Part shown: piece after piece, positions 13,306 through 22,253 of the stretch
Numbering within the stretch: position 1 is the first letter of the stretch
Layout of the letters: each line of letters starts with the position of its first letter
Translations under genes and position numbers: made by a program
NCBI RefSeq assembly: GCF_002148965.1
Contig: NZ_NGFN01000006.1
Location: 1-46,821 of the forward strand
Origin: Streptomyces swartbergensis
GTDB lineage: Bacteria > Actinomycetota > Actinomycetes > Streptomycetales > Streptomycetaceae
DNA: 46,821 bases
Reading direction: 5' to 3'
The notes under the pieces: generated by a model
The model's database searches: none
Told to the model about the DNA's origin: nothing
The model's input: only the letters and a program-made list of their open reading frames with translations

Positions 13306-13368
13306 GGACGGCCCTGACGCGACGAAGGACGGCCCTGACACGACGAAGCACGGCCGCCGCATGACGAA
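13306..13368. repeat. three 21-bp tandem repeats between oriC and dnaA
   Basis: Units 13306-13326 and 13327-13347 differ at one position (13319/13340). Unit 13348-13368 matches the second at about 15 of 21 positions. Each begins GGACGGCC or a variant and ends GACGAA. They lie between the last DnaA-box-like site and the dnaA terminator. Confidence 0.8.
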
Positions 13369-13401
13369 GGGCGCCCCCGGAAACCTGCTCCGGGAGCGCC
13401 C
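13369..13401 (-). terminator. hairpin downstream of dnaA
   Basis: GGGCGC plus CCCGG (13369-13374, 13376-13380) pair with CCGGG plus GCGCCC (13390-13394, 13396-13401). There is one internal C/A mismatch and a 9-nt loop. There is no strong U-tract on the minus strand, but the stem is very stable and sits right after the dnaA stop, so it likely keeps dnaA transcription out of oriC. Confidence 0.65.
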
Positions 13402-13424
13402 TCGGTGGCTTACGGCCGGCTCTG

Positions 13425-15461
13425 TCAGCCGTTCTTGATGCGGTTGGTCAGCTCGGTGACCTGGTTGTAGATCGAGCGGCGCTCGGCCATCAGATTGCGG
13501 ATCTTGCGGTCCGCGTGCATGACCGTCGTGTGGTCGCGGCCGCCGAACAGCGCGCCGATCTTCGGCAGCGACAGGTCCGTGAGCTCACGGCACAGGTACA
13601 TGGCGATCTGCCGGGCGGTGACGAGAGCGCGGCCGCGCGAGGTGCCGCACAGGTCCTCGACGGTCAGCCCGAAGTAGTCCGCCGTCGCGCCCATGATGGC
13701 CGTGGACGTGATCTCGGGGGCCGAGTCCTCGCCGCCGGGGATGAGGTCCTTGAGGACGATCTCCGTCAGGCCCAGGTCCACCGGCTGCCGGTTGAGCGAG
13801 GCGAACGCCGTGACCCGGATCAGCGCGCCCTCCAGCTCGCGGATGTTGCGCGAGATCCGGGACGCGATGAATTCCAGCACCTCCGGCGGCGCGTTCAGCT
13901 GCTCCTGCACCGCCTTCTTGCGGAGGATCGCGATACGCGTCTCCAGCTCGGGCGGCTGCACGTCGGTGATGAGACCCCACTCGAAACGGTTCCGCAGCCG
14001 GTCCTCCAGCGTCACCAGCTGCTTGGGCGGCCGGTCGGAGGACAGCACGATCTGCTTGTTGGCGTTGTGGAGCGTGTTGAAGGTGTGGAAGAACTCCTCC
14101 TGCGTCGACTCCTTGTCCGCCAGGAACTGGATGTCGTCGACGAGCAGGATGTCCATCTCGCGGTAGCGCTTGCGGAAGCTGTCGCCCTTGCCGTCGCGGA
14201 TGGAGTTGATGAACTCGTTGGTGAACTCCTCCGAGCTCACGTACCGCACCCGGGTGCCCGGGTAGAGGCTGCGCGCGTAGTGGCCGATCGCGTGCAGCAG
14301 GTGTGTCTTGCCGAGCCCGGACTCCCCGTAGATGAACAAGGGGTTGTACGCCTTCGCCGGTGCCTCGGCGACGGCGACCGCGGCGGCGTGTGCGAAGCGG
14401 TTGGAGGCGCCGATGACGAACGTGTCGAAGAGGTACTTCGGGTTCAGGCGCGCGGTGGGCTCACCCGGGCCGGTCGCCGGCGCGGGCTGCGCGGCCAGCG
14501 GGCCGGGCGCACCGGTCGTGGGCAGGTTCGGGCCGACGGGGCCGCCGCGGTGCACGTGCCCGGAGCCGGCCGGCGGCTCGGGCGGCTCCCGGCGGACCGG
14601 GTCGCGCTGGTCGTAGTCGGGGCGTGATGTGTCGTAGTCGGAGCGCGGCTGGTCGTAGGAAGGGCGCTCCATGGACTGCGGGCGGTAGTCCTGGGACGGG
14701 GAGCCGTAGGAGTCCTGGGGGGACGAGCCGTACGAGTCCTGCGAGCCGTGGGATCGCTGTGATCGATGGGATCCCTGTGATCCACGGGATCCGTATGAGT
14801 CCTGCGACGACCCATGGGATCCGTACGAGTCCTGGGATCCGTACGAGTCCTGTGAGCCGTAGTTGTCCTGGCTCGGTGACGCGTACGGGTCACGCTCAGG
14901 GAAGCCCAGGCGCTGCTGCTGCCAGCTGTATTCGTCCTGCGTCGGCCGCGGCCAGGAGCCGGGCTCGGGGCGCTGGTACTCGGACGGGTACGCGGGGCGG
15001 GGGTTGGGAAGTTGATCTCCGCGCGTAGGCGGAAGCTGGTCGCCGGCATTACCCGGCAGCGGGTCGGCGCGGTGGCGGCCGTACCCCTCGTAACCGTCGC
15101 GGTCCTGGCGCGCGGCCGGAAGCTCGGGCTCCTCGTAACGCGACTGGGGACGGGCCTGGGGCGCCGACGTGGCCGGGGGCTCGCCCGCGGAGTCGTCGAC
15201 GGTGATCGCGATCCGGATCGGGCGGCCGCACTCGCGGCTCAGGGTCTCGCTGACGACGGGCGCCAGGCGGCCCTCGAGTACACCCTTCGCAAATTCGTTC
15301 GGTACGGCGAGCAGGGCCGTGTCCGCGACCAGCGCGAGCGGCTGGCAGCGACGGATCCAGTGCTCGTCCTTCGCCTCGACGCCCTGGCCGCGGCCCTCCC
15401 CGAGGAGCTGCTCCAATACGCGTGGCCACACTGCGGCAAGATCGGCAGGTACGTCAGCCAC
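13425..15461 (-). CDS. dnaA: chromosomal replication initiator DnaA
   Basis: 678 residues from GTG 15461. It binds DnaA boxes, oligomerises with ATP and opens oriC. Domain I is about residues 1-90. Domain II is a very long linker, about 91-338, with Pro/Arg-rich parts and a Ser-Gln-Asp-Tyr-Gly repeat block (197-260). Domain III is the AAA+ motor with Walker A GESGLGKT near residue 379 and LLVDDIQF as Walker B. Domain IV has the DnaA-box signature with [19 protein letters not shown]. Streptomyces DnaA proteins are long for the same reason, the domain II extension. The ribosome-binding site is weak (GAGAG). DnaA boxes in the promoter region suggest autoregulation. Confidence 0.99.
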   Translation of the reverse strand: MADVPADLAAVWPRVLEQLLGEGRGQGVEAKDEHWIRRCQPLALVADTALLAVPNEFAKGVLEGRLAPVVSETLSRECGRPIRIAITVDDSAGEPPATSAPQARPQSRYEEPELPAARQDRDGYEGYGRHRADPLPGNAGDQLPPTRGDQLPNPRPAYPSEYQRPEPGSWPRPTQDEYSWQQQRLGFPERDPYASPSQDNYGSQDSYGSQDSYGSHGSSQDSYGSRGSQGSHRSQRSHGSQDSYGSSPQDSYGSPSQDYRPQSMERPSYDQPRSDYDTSRPDYDQRDPVRREPPEPPAGSGHVHRGGPVGPNLPTTGAPGPLAAQPAPATGPGEPTARLNPKYLFDTFVIGASNRFAHAAAVAVAEAPAKAYNPLFIYGESGLGKTHLLHAIGHYARSLYPGTRVRYVSSEEFTNEFINSIRDGKGDSFRKRYREMDILLVDDIQFLADKESTQEEFFHTFNTLHNANKQIVLSSDRPPKQLVTLEDRLRNRFEWGLITDVQPPELETRIAILRKKAVQEQLNAPPEVLEFIASRISRNIRELEGALIRVTAFASLNRQPVDLGLTEIVLKDLIPGGEDSAPEITSTAIMGATADYFGLTVEDLCGTSRGRALVTARQIAMYLCRELTDLSLPKIGALFGGRDHTTVMHADRKIRNLMAERRSIYNQVTELTNRIKNG

Positions 15462-15562
15462 AGGGCACGCTCTCTCACAGGTCCCACGAACGTGTGGTTC
15501 TGGGACGGCTCGGGATGTAAATCGGGTGGGTCAGAGATAAGGGAACGAATCGGAGTTCCGTC

Positions 15563-15592
15563 ACGGTAGTCAGGGCGGCCGCTGCGGTTCAA
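15563..15592 (-). promoter_or_regulatory. candidate dnaA promoter
   Basis: On the minus strand TTGAAC (15587-15592) is separated by 18 nt from TACCGT (15563-15568). The start would be near 15556, with a leader of about 95 nt before GTG 15461. Confidence 0.5.
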
Positions 15593-15596
15593 GTTG

Positions 15597-15617
15597 TTGT
15601 CCCCAGCCTGTGGACAA
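15597..15617. promoter_or_regulatory. two DnaA boxes upstream of the dnaA promoter
   Basis: TTGTCCCCA (15597-15605, one mismatch) and TGTGGACAA (15609-15617, perfect, inverted) face each other 3 bp apart, directly upstream of the -35 candidate. This geometry fits DnaA autorepression, described for Streptomyces dnaA. Confidence 0.75.
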
Positions 15618-15835
15618 GTGTCTCCGGGTGGCTGCCGGTTTGACCGGATGGCGTAGCCGCGCGTACCGTAACCAGGTCGAGTTGTCGATGGCTGCTGCCG
15701 CCTGCCTCCGATGGGCACAGATCATTTGGGTGATCGGTCAGCGGTGCACTCGGGCGTAACTGCGAGCTACTCGTGGGCGCACGGTGACAGCCAGGACGGC
15801 ACCCCGCAACCACCGATTCTTTCTGGAGCCCCCGA

Positions 15836-15973
15836 GTGAGCAAGCGCACCTTCCAGCCGAACAACCGTCGTCGCGCGAAGACCCACGGCTTCCGGCTGCG
15901 TATGCGCACCCGTGCCGGCCGCGCGATTCTCGCGTCCCGCCGTAGCAAGGGTCGCGCCCGTCTGTCCGCCTGA
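15836..15973 (+). CDS. rpmH: 50S ribosomal protein L34
   Basis: 45 residues, [20 protein letters not shown] and following, ending GRARLSA. The family hallmark [11 protein letters not shown] and the basic [13 protein letters not shown] stretch are present. L34 is a small basic protein of the large ribosomal subunit. The GTG start has GGAG 7 nt upstream. It is the first gene of the rightward rpmH-rnpA-yidD-yidC-jag series. Confidence 0.97.
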   Translation: MSKRTFQPNNRRRAKTHGFRLRMRTRAGRAILASRRSKGRARLSA

Positions 15974-15994
15974 TCCCGGTCAGGTCATGACATC

Positions 15995-16366
15995 GTGCTG
16001 CCCACCGAGAACCGGCTGAGGCGGCGCGAGGACTTCGCGACCGCGGTACGGCGAGGACGCCGGGCAGGACGCCCGTACCTCGTCGTCCACCTTCGAAGCG
16101 GTGCCACGGACCCGCATGCGCCTGGGGAGAGCGCTCCCCCGACGCGTGCGGGTTTCGTCGTGAGCAAAGCCGTGGGCGGTGCGGTCGTACGCAACAAAGT
16201 GAAGCGCAGGCTTCGCCACCTGATGCGCGACCGAGTCGCCCAGCTGCCCCCCGGTAGCCTGGTAGTGGTACGAGCGCTGCCCGGTGCGGGCGACGCCGAC
16301 CATGCACAGCTGGCCCGAGACCTGGATGCCGCCCTCCAGCGGCTGCTGGGAGGGGGCGCGCGATGA
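15995..16366 (+). CDS. rnpA: ribonuclease P protein component
   Basis: 123 residues from GTG 15995. It is the protein cofactor of RNase P, which matures tRNA 5' ends. The family signature is [13 protein letters not shown] (RNR motif), preceded by the [14 protein letters not shown] opening and [11 protein letters not shown]. It follows rpmH by 21 nt, and its stop overlaps the yidD start (ATGA, 16363-16366). Confidence 0.97.
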   Translation: MLPTENRLRRREDFATAVRRGRRAGRPYLVVHLRSGATDPHAPGESAPPTRAGFVVSKAVGGAVVRNKVKRRLRHLMRDRVAQLPPGSLVVVRALPGAGDADHAQLARDLDAALQRLLGGGAR

Positions 16367-16737
16367 AGTACCCGCTGCTTGCTCTGATCAAGCTCTACCA
16401 GTGGACGATCAGTCCGCTGCTCGGGCCGGTCTGCAAGTACTACCCGTCGTGCTCCCACTACGGCTTCACGGCCATCGACCGGCACGGTGCCATCAAGGGA
16501 ACGGCACTCACGGCCTGGCGCATCCTGCGGTGCAACCCGTGGTCGCTGGGCGGTGTGGACCATGTCCCGCCGCGCAAGCGCCCGCGGTGGCACGAAATGC
16601 TGCGTAACGCGTGGCGTGCACGCAAGGGCGGGCCCTCCGCCGCCGTCCCGGCCACCGAGGGACAGACTTCTCCCACAAGTCAGTCCGGTCCTTCGAGCCA
16701 GGCCGCAGAGACACCGTCCCATGCCCAAGGAGCATGA
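16363..16737 (+). CDS. yidD: membrane protein insertion efficiency factor YidD
   Basis: 124 residues. The core is about residues 1-80: [14 protein letters not shown], the three-cysteine motif [15 protein letters not shown] with RCNPW, and GGVDHVPP. It is a small membrane-associated protein that assists YidC-dependent insertion. Compared with short YidD proteins it has a Ser/Thr/Gln-rich C-terminal tail of about 45 residues of no evident function. It overlaps rnpA by 4 nt and ends 3 nt before yidC. Confidence 0.96.
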   Translation: MKYPLLALIKLYQWTISPLLGPVCKYYPSCSHYGFTAIDRHGAIKGTALTAWRILRCNPWSLGGVDHVPPRKRPRWHEMLRNAWRARKGGPSAAVPATEGQTSPTSQSGPSSQAAETPSHAQGA

Positions 16738-16740
16738 TTA

Positions 16741-18015
16741 GTGGACACGATTGCCAGCCTCTTCAGCTTCATCACCACACCCGTCTCCTGGGTCATCGTC
16801 CAGTTCCACTCGGTGTACGGCGCCCTCTTCGGGCCTGACACCGGATGGGCCTGGGGCCTGTCGATCGTGTCCCTGGTGATCCTGATCCGTATCTGCCTGA
16901 TCCCGCTCTTCGTGAAGCAGATCAAGGCGACCCGGGCCATGCAGACGCTGCAGCCCGAGATGAAGAAGATCCAGGAGCGCTACAAGAACGACAAGCAGCG
17001 TCAGTCCGAAGAGATGATGAAGCTGTACAAGGACACGGGTACCAACCCGCTGTCCTCGTGCCTTCCCATCCTGGCGCAGTCCCCGTTCTTCTTCGCCCTG
17101 TACCACGTGCTGAACAGCATCGCGTCGAACGACACCATCGGCGTGATCAACACCAGCCTTCTGGAGAGTGCCCAGAAGGCGCACATCGTCGGTGCGCCGC
17201 TGGCGGTGAAGTTCACCGACAGCGCGTCGAAGGTGGAAGCACTCGGTGCCTCCCTCACCGACGTCCGCGTGGTCACCGCCGTCATGATCGTCCTGATGTC
17301 GGCGTCGCAGTTCTTCACGCAGCGCCAGCTGATGACGAAGAACGTCGACACCACGGTGAAGACGCCGTTCATGCAGCAGCAGAAGATGCTGATGTACGTC
17401 TTCCCGATCATGTTCGCCGTCTTCGGTATCAACTTCCCCGTCGGTGTCCTCGTCTACTGGCTGACCACCAACGTGTGGACCATGGGCCAGCAGATGTACG
17501 TCATCCACAACAACCCGACGCCGGGTTCCAAGGCCCAGGCCTCGTACCTGGAGCGGCTGCACAAGCACGTCACCACTCACGGCAAGGTCAGCCGGCGCCG
17601 TGACAAGGTCATCATCAAGGCGATCGTCGCCAAGGGACGCGACCGCAACGAGTTCGAGCGCAAGTTCATCAACGGCCTGAACAAGGCCGGCCTCGCCGCC
17701 CAGACCGACGGCACCGTGATCAAGAGCGACACCGCTGTCGCCGTCGAAACCGAGGACGGTACGCCGACCACCGGCACTCCGAAGCGGCAGCAGCCCAAGC
17801 GGCAGACCAAGGCGCAGCGGCAGTCCGGTGTCACGAAGGCGTCCGGCGAGTCCGAGCCGAAGACGTCGCTCACCAAGTCCGACGAGCCGGAGGACGCCAA
17901 GCCCGCCGCCGCTGCCAAGAAGGGCGGCGCGAAGTCCGGCAGCGGTACCCGCAGCAAGGCCCAGTCCGGACAGCGCAAGGGTCCGCAGCGGCCCAAGTCC
18001 CCGTCCAAGAAGTAA
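16741..18015 (+). CDS. yidC: membrane protein insertase YidC
   Basis: 424 residues from GTG 16741. It inserts and folds inner-membrane proteins with or without Sec. It is of the Gram-positive type, without the large periplasmic domain. The first membrane segment is near residues 8-25. [20 protein letters not shown] carries the conserved groove Arg and is followed by the [15 protein letters not shown] coiled hairpin. [20 protein letters not shown] comes next, and later helices lie near 175-250. The last 140 residues are a basic, Lys/Ser-rich tail that probably contacts the ribosome. It is followed 15 nt later by jag. Confidence 0.97.
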   Translation: MDTIASLFSFITTPVSWVIVQFHSVYGALFGPDTGWAWGLSIVSLVILIRICLIPLFVKQIKATRAMQTLQPEMKKIQERYKNDKQRQSEEMMKLYKDTGTNPLSSCLPILAQSPFFFALYHVLNSIASNDTIGVINTSLLESAQKAHIVGAPLAVKFTDSASKVEALGASLTDVRVVTAVMIVLMSASQFFTQRQLMTKNVDTTVKTPFMQQQKMLMYVFPIMFAVFGINFPVGVLVYWLTTNVWTMGQQMYVIHNNPTPGSKAQASYLERLHKHVTTHGKVSRRRDKVIIKAIVAKGRDRNEFERKFINGLNKAGLAAQTDGTVIKSDTAVAVETEDGTPTTGTPKRQQPKRQTKAQRQSGVTKASGESEPKTSLTKSDEPEDAKPAAAAKKGGAKSGSGTRSKAQSGQRKGPQRPKSPSKK

Positions 18016-18030
18016 GAAGGAGTCCATCCC

Positions 18031-18543
18031 GTGACGGAAGGCACCACCTCCGCCGCTGCCGAGGGTGCAGACACCCTGACCCGCCTGGAGCAGGAGGGCG
18101 AGATCGCGGCGGACTACCTGGAGGGTCTGCTCGACATCGCCGACCTCGACGGCGACATCGACATGGACGTCGAGGCCGACCGTGCCTCTGTCTCGATCAT
18201 CAGCGACACGGGCAGCCGCGACCTGCAGAAGCTCGTCGGCCGTGACGGTGAGGTGCTGGAGGCGCTCCAGGAGCTCACCCGTCTGGCCGTGCACCGTGAA
18301 ACCGGTGACCGCAGCCGGTTGATGCTCGACATCGCGGGATACCGCGCCCGGAAGCGCTCCGAGCTGTCCGAGCTGGGCGCCAAGGCCGCGGCCGAGGCCA
18401 AGAGCAGCGGTGAGGCCGTGAAGCTGGACCCGATGACGCCGTTCGAGCGCAAGGTCGTGCACGACGCGGTCAAGGCCGCGGGCCTGCGCAGCGAGTCCGA
18501 GGGCGAGGAGCCGCAGCGCTTCGTCGTCGTGCTTCCCGCCTGA
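18031..18543 (+). CDS. jag: Jag/KhpB-type KH-R3H RNA-binding protein
   Basis: 170 residues. The KH domain with GRDG loop (LVGRDGEVLEALQEL) covers about residues 45-105. The R3H domain has Arg/His in PFERKVVHDAVKAAG near 130-145 and ends in RFVVVLPA. It lacks the N-terminal Jag domain of Bacillus SpoIIIJ-associated proteins and has an acidic N-terminus instead. The family binds RNA and acts with YidC or in cell-envelope control. It is the last gene before a strong terminator. Confidence 0.93.
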   Translation: MTEGTTSAAAEGADTLTRLEQEGEIAADYLEGLLDIADLDGDIDMDVEADRASVSIISDTGSRDLQKLVGRDGEVLEALQELTRLAVHRETGDRSRLMLDIAGYRARKRSELSELGAKAAAEAKSSGEAVKLDPMTPFERKVVHDAVKAAGLRSESEGEEPQRFVVVLPA

Positions 18544-18561
18544 TCGGCCCCTACGTTCCCC

Positions 18562-18588
18562 GGCCCCGTCTGTTGCGCAGGCGGGGCC
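18562..18588 (+). terminator. terminator after jag
   Basis: An 11-bp stem (18562-18572 with 18578-18588, one G-T wobble) and a TTGCG loop, followed by GAAGTTTG. It ends the rpmH-jag unit ahead of rsmG. Confidence 0.8.
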
Positions 18589-18667
18589 GAAGTTTGTCAG
18601 CCTGATAGTTCTGGTGGTTCTGGTGTCGGCGCTGAGTGCGTTGACACGTACGGAAGGACGGTCCCCC

Positions 18668-19384
18668 GTGACGGAGGCAGCGGAGCTTCCCCCCGCGCCC
18701 GAGCAGGCGCGCGAGGTGTTCGGTGATCGCTTCGCGGATGCGGTGCGGTACGCCGAGCTGCTCGCCGAGGCGGGCGTGCAGCGCGGCCTCATCGGCCCGC
18801 GTGAAGTGCCCCGCCTGTGGGAGCGGCACCTGCTGAACTGCGCGGTGCTCTCGGAGGTCGTGCCCGAGGGCGTGACGGTGTGCGATGTCGGCTCCGGCGC
18901 CGGCCTCCCCGGCATTCCACTGGCGCTGGTCCGGGAAGACCTGAAGATCACGCTGCTGGAGCCCCTGCTGCGGCGTACCAACTTCCTCTCCGAGGTCGTG
19001 GAGCTGCTCGGCCTCGATCATGTGACCGTCGTGCGCGGCCGGGCCGAGGAAGTCATGGGGAAGATCCAGCCCGTCCACGTGGTGACGGCCCGAGCCGTCG
19101 CACCCCTCGACCGCCTCGCTGCGTGGGGCATCCCTCTGCTACGGCCGTACGGGCAGATGCTCGCACTGAAGGGCGACGCCGCCGAGGACGAGCTGAAGAG
19201 CGCGTCAGCGGCCCTGAGCAAGCTCGGTGCGGTGGAGACGTCCATCCTGCATGTCGGTGAGGGCGTGGTGGATCCGATGTCCACGGTGGTACGGGTCGAG
19301 GTCGGGGAGAGCCCCGGCGGTGTGCGCTTCGCCGCGAAGCGCGCCAAGGCGGCCCGCACGGGGCGTGCCCGCCGCCGACGCTGA
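18668..19384 (+). CDS. rsmG: 16S rRNA (guanine-N7)-methyltransferase RsmG
   Basis: 238 residues from GTG 18668 (VTEAAELPPAPEQA). It methylates G527 (E. coli numbering) of 16S rRNA using S-adenosylmethionine; loss of it gives low-level streptomycin resistance. The SAM-binding motif is VCDVGSGAGLPGIPLAL near residues 74-90. ERHLLNCAVLSE and TARAVAPLDRLAAW are also typical. The frame is open upstream to 18614, but GGAAGGA sits before the GTG chosen. The C-terminal RAKAARTGRARRRR is basic. It precedes parAB, as usual. Confidence 0.96.
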   Translation: MTEAAELPPAPEQAREVFGDRFADAVRYAELLAEAGVQRGLIGPREVPRLWERHLLNCAVLSEVVPEGVTVCDVGSGAGLPGIPLALVREDLKITLLEPLLRRTNFLSEVVELLGLDHVTVVRGRAEEVMGKIQPVHVVTARAVAPLDRLAAWGIPLLRPYGQMLALKGDAAEDELKSASAALSKLGAVETSILHVGEGVVDPMSTVVRVEVGESPGGVRFAAKRAKAARTGRARRRR

Positions 19385-19477
19385 TCCGTCCTGACGACGA
19401 GACGTACTCCACACAAGCTGCCAAACCTATGCATGCCGGAGTGTCGCGACAGTCCGGCCCCGACTGCTGTGCATCGT

Positions 19478-19491
19478 GTTTCACGTGAAAC
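19478..19491. promoter_or_regulatory. parS: parS site
   Basis: Perfect 14-bp palindrome GTTTCACGTGAAAC, the ParB-binding centromere site of Streptomyces, in the rsmG-parA gap. Confidence 0.97.
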
Positions 19492-19586
19492 GTCGCTCAC
19501 TGCTGCACGGCATCATCAGTCGTGGCCGCGCTGCGGCCGAACCCCGCGACCGTAAGCCTCTCGGGTCACTCGATGAGGGAACTGAG

Positions 19587-19613
19587 TTGTCCACAGAGGT
19601 GGAATTCTCCACA
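19587..19613 (+). promoter_or_regulatory. two DnaA boxes upstream of parA
   Basis: TTGTCCACA at 19587-19595 is perfect. TTCTCCACA at 19605-19613 has one mismatch. They are on the same strand, 18 bp apart, and lie 37-63 bp before the parA ATG chosen here. Confidence 0.7.
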
Positions 19614-19649
19614 GAACGGAAGGCCTCACTGGTTCACGACCCCGAAGAC

Positions 19650-20726
19650 ATGGGAGGCTCTGTTCATTGCGAGCCTGAAGTCGAGGAGAGTGAATCCTTG
19701 CGGTCCGACGCCAACATCGCGGGACCGATGACCGATCCGGTCCCCGGTCCCCGTACCGAGTCGATGGGGGCGGATGTTTCACGTGAAACGCCGCCTCCGA
19801 TGGACGACACTCCCATCGGTCGTGCTGCCCAACTGGCGGTGGAGGCTCTAGGCCGCGCCGGCGAGGGCCTGCCACGGCCCGAGCAGACCCGAATCATGGT
19901 GGTCGCCAACCAGAAGGGCGGTGTGGGCAAGACGACGACGACCGTCAACCTTGCCGCGTCACTGGCCCTGCACGGTGGCCGAGTTCTGGTGGTCGACCTC
20001 GACCCACAGGGCAATGCGTCCACCGCGCTGGGCATCGATCATCACGCCGAAGTTCCGTCCATCTACGACGTGTTGGTGGAGAGCAAGCCGCTCTCCGAGG
20101 TCGTCCAGCCGGTCCCCGATGTCGAGGGCCTCTTCTGTGCTCCTGCCACGATCGATCTCGCCGGTGCGGAGATCGAGCTGGTGTCCCTGGTGGCACGGGA
20201 GAGCCGGTTGCAGCGCGCCATCCAGGCGTACGAGCAGCCGCTGGACTACATCCTCATCGACTGTCCGCCCTCGCTCGGCCTTCTGACGGTCAATGCGTTG
20301 GTGGCGGGCCAGGAGGTTCTGATCCCGATTCAGTGCGAGTACTACGCGCTGGAAGGCCTGGGTCAGTTGTTGCGTAACGTCGACCTGGTGCGAGGGCATC
20401 TCAATCCCGCCCTCCATGTGTCGACCATCCTGCTCACCATGTACGACGGCCGGACGCGACTCGCGTCCCAGGTCGCGGAAGAGGTGCGCACCCACTTCGG
20501 CGACGAGGTGCTGCGGACGAGCATTCCCAGGTCCGTCCGCATCTCCGAGGCGCCGAGTTATGGGCAGACGGTCCTGACCTACGATCCTGGATCAAGTGGT
20601 GCCCTCTCCTACCTGGAGGCGGCACGAGAGATCGCGCTGAAGGGCGTAGGCATCAGCTATGACGCCACGCACGCCCACATCGGCGCACAGCAGAACGACC
20701 CGAGCATGGTGGAGGGCATTCAGTGA
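19650..20726 (+). CDS. parA: chromosome partitioning ATPase ParA
   Basis: 358 residues from ATG 19650 ([14 protein letters not shown]). A Walker-type ATPase that organises ParB-origin complexes; in Streptomyces it forms filaments in aerial hyphae before sporulation. The deviant Walker A is [16 protein letters not shown], followed by [14 protein letters not shown] and [15 protein letters not shown]. The frame is open back to GTG 19476, but that would translate a parS site and two DnaA boxes, so an internal start is preferred. ATG 19728 (MTDPVPGP) is a further possibility. A parS inside the gene encodes VSRET at residues 43-47. The stop overlaps the parB start by 4 nt. Confidence 0.96.
   Translation: MGGSVHCEPEVEESESLRSDANIAGPMTDPVPGPRTESMGADVSRETPPPMDDTPIGRAAQLAVEALGRAGEGLPRPEQTRIMVVANQKGGVGKTTTTVNLAASLALHGGRVLVVDLDPQGNASTALGIDHHAEVPSIYDVLVESKPLSEVVQPVPDVEGLFCAPATIDLAGAEIELVSLVARESRLQRAIQAYEQPLDYILIDCPPSLGLLTVNALVAGQEVLIPIQCEYYALEGLGQLLRNVDLVRGHLNPALHVSTILLTMYDGRTRLASQVAEEVRTHFGDEVLRTSIPRSVRISEAPSYGQTVLTYDPGSSGALSYLEAAREIALKGVGISYDATHAHIGAQQNDPSMVEGIQ
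19776..19789. promoter_or_regulatory. parS: parS site inside parA
   Basis: Perfect 14-bp palindrome within the 5' part of parA, read as VSRET in the parA frame. Confidence 0.97.
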
Positions 20727-21823
20727 GCGAGCGACGGAGGGGGCTGGGCCGTGGTCTCGGCGCACTGATCCCTGCTGCCCCGACGGAGAAGTCGGTGGCC
20801 CAGGCTGCGGCGGGGGGCGCCGCTTCCGCATCCCCCGCGGCAGTGCCCGTGCTGCCGACCGACCGTGGGGTGGCCGCAGCGAAGGTGGCGACGCTGCCGA
20901 CTGTTTCACGTGAAACACAGGAGCCGGCGCAGCCCAGTGCTCCCGCCGCCCCTGCGGAGCCCATCGGTGCACACTTCGCCGAGATCCCCCTCGACTCCAT
21001 CACGCCGAACCCGCGGCAGCCGCGTGAGGTCTTCGACGAGGACGCGCTCGCCGAGCTCATCACCTCCATCAAGGAAGTGGGGCTCCTCCAGCCGGTCGTC
21101 GTACGGCAGGTGGGTCTCGCCCACTACGAGCTCATCATGGGCGAGCGCCGCTGGCGGGCCTGCCGCGAGGCGGGGCTGGAGGCTATCCCGGCGATCGTGC
21201 GGGCCACGGAGGACGAGAAGCTCCTCCTGGACGCTCTGCTGGAGAACCTGCACCGCGCCCAGCTGAACCCGCTGGAAGAGGCAGCCGCCTACGACCAGTT
21301 GCTGCGGGACTTCAACTGCACGCACGACCAGCTGGCGGACCGCATCGGCCGATCCCGCCCGCAGGTCTCGAACACCCTGCGTCTGCTGAAGCTCTCGCCG
21401 GCGGTGCAGCGCCGGGTCGCCGCCGGAGTGCTCTCCGCCGGCCACGCGCGGGCCCTGCTGTCCGTCGACGACTCGGAGGAACAGGACAGGCTGGCCCACC
21501 GCATCGTGGCCGAGGGGCTGTCGGTGCGGGCCGTCGAGGAGATCGTGACCCTGATGGGGTCGCGTCCCCAGAAGGCCCAGAGGCCCAAGGGCCCGCGTGC
21601 TGGTGCTCGTGTCTCTCCCGCGCTGTCCGAGCTCGCCACGCGGCTCTCGGACCGTTTCGAGACGCGGGTGAAGGTCGACCTGGGCCAGAAGAAGGGCAAG
21701 ATCACCGTAGAGTTCGCCTCCATGGAGGACCTTGAGCGGATCCTCGGCTCACTCGCTCCGGGTGAGGGACCGGTTCTGCAGAAGAGTCTCCTGGAGGGCG
21801 ACTCCGAGGAGAACGAGTCCTGA
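20723..21823 (+). CDS. parB: chromosome partitioning protein ParB
   Basis: 366 residues from GTG 20723. A CTP-dependent DNA clamp that loads at parS and spreads. The N-terminal [17 protein letters not shown]-like opening is typical of ParB and contacts ParA. The CTPase motifs include [20 protein letters not shown] and [13 protein letters not shown]. The helix-turn-helix that reads parS follows ([21 protein letters not shown]). The C-terminal dimerisation part ends [16 protein letters not shown]. parS at 20903 lies inside the gene and encodes VSRET at residues 61-65 in the variable linker. Confidence 0.98.
   Translation: MSERRRGLGRGLGALIPAAPTEKSVAQAAAGGAASASPAAVPVLPTDRGVAAAKVATLPTVSRETQEPAQPSAPAAPAEPIGAHFAEIPLDSITPNPRQPREVFDEDALAELITSIKEVGLLQPVVVRQVGLAHYELIMGERRWRACREAGLEAIPAIVRATEDEKLLLDALLENLHRAQLNPLEEAAAYDQLLRDFNCTHDQLADRIGRSRPQVSNTLRLLKLSPAVQRRVAAGVLSAGHARALLSVDDSEEQDRLAHRIVAEGLSVRAVEEIVTLMGSRPQKAQRPKGPRAGARVSPALSELATRLSDRFETRVKVDLGQKKGKITVEFASMEDLERILGSLAPGEGPVLQKSLLEGDSEENES
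20903..20916. promoter_or_regulatory. parS: parS site inside parB
   Basis: Perfect 14-bp palindrome in the parB linker region, so ParB can nucleate on its own gene. Confidence 0.97.
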
Positions 21824-21854
21824 GCCTCCGGCAGGAGCCCCTGTTGTGGATGAC

Positions 21855-21897
21855 AGAGCGGGCCATGTCCGGTGTGTGCCGGAACGTGGCTCGCTCT
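21855..21897 (+). terminator. terminator after parAB
   Basis: A long imperfect hairpin: AGAGCG pairs with CGCTCT (21855-21860, 21892-21897), GCCA with TGGC, and an inner TCCGG with CCGGA. It is followed by a pyrimidine tail with T runs (TTTCCTTTC). Confidence 0.75.
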
Positions 21898-21918
21898 TTC
21901 CTTTCTGGCGGTATCGAT

Positions 21919-21945
21919 GGAATCGCATCGTGGATACGATGCGTT
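21919..21945 (+). promoter_or_regulatory. possible promoter with an inverted repeat before the small membrane ORF
   Basis: GGAAT (21919-21923) and GTT (21943-21945) are 19 nt apart, close to the SigR spacing of 18. Between them is an 8-bp inverted repeat (21924-21931 with 21936-21943, GGAT loop). Weak evidence. Confidence 0.3.
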
Positions 21946-21995
21946 CGGATACGGCGCAACCACCCGGCATCACCTCTGAGAGGAAGGCAGGGGCC

Positions 21996-22253
21996 ATGCG
22001 AACGATGAGCCGCACTGGACTGGTGAGCGCCGGTTTGGGGCTGGGAGCGGTCGGTGGGTTCATCGGCAGTCTCCTCAGGGAACGCAGCGCTCTGACAGCC
22101 GCCCGCGACGCGGCAGGCCAAGGAAGCGAGGAACAGCCTTCATGGGGCGCCGACTCGTACCGCTCACGCTGGACAACCTTCAGGACCTTCCCAAGCGCTG
22201 TCGCTCGTGTGTCTTCTGGGAGCTCGACCCGGTCAGCGGTGAGGCCGCGGTAA
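21996..22253 (+). CDS. possible small membrane protein overlapping the GNAT gene
   Basis: 85 codons from ATG 21996, with AGGAAGG about 8-10 nt upstream. It starts MRTMSRTGLVSAGLGLGAVG and continues GFIGSLLRERSALTAARDAA, a glycine-rich hydrophobic segment like a one-pass anchor. The last 37 codons overlap the GNAT gene in another frame and look like a shadow. I do not recognise it. It may be a genuine short coding gene or only the leader of the GNAT gene. Confidence 0.35.
   Translation: MRTMSRTGLVSAGLGLGAVGGFIGSLLRERSALTAARDAAGQGSEEQPSWGADSYRSRWTTFRTFPSAVARVSSGSSTRSAVRPR

Larger units (their letters stand above)
15462..15835. other. divergent dnaA/rpmH regulatory region
   Basis: 374 bp. It holds the dnaA promoter candidate and two DnaA boxes (see the separate entries) and must also hold the rpmH promoter, which I could not place: TTGGGT at 15726-15731 has no matching -10. 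No gene was seen. Confidence 0.6.

Noticed and set aside
12998-13438. Open frame of 146 codons across oriC on the plus strand
   Set aside because: It runs through DnaA boxes and the 21-bp repeats; the apparent heptad peptide repeats (DGPDATK type) come from the DNA repeats and no ribosome site is present.
19476-19649. N-terminal extension of ParA beginning VFHVKR
   Set aside because: It would translate a parS and two DnaA boxes, lacks a good ribosome site at 19476 and is not ParA-like.
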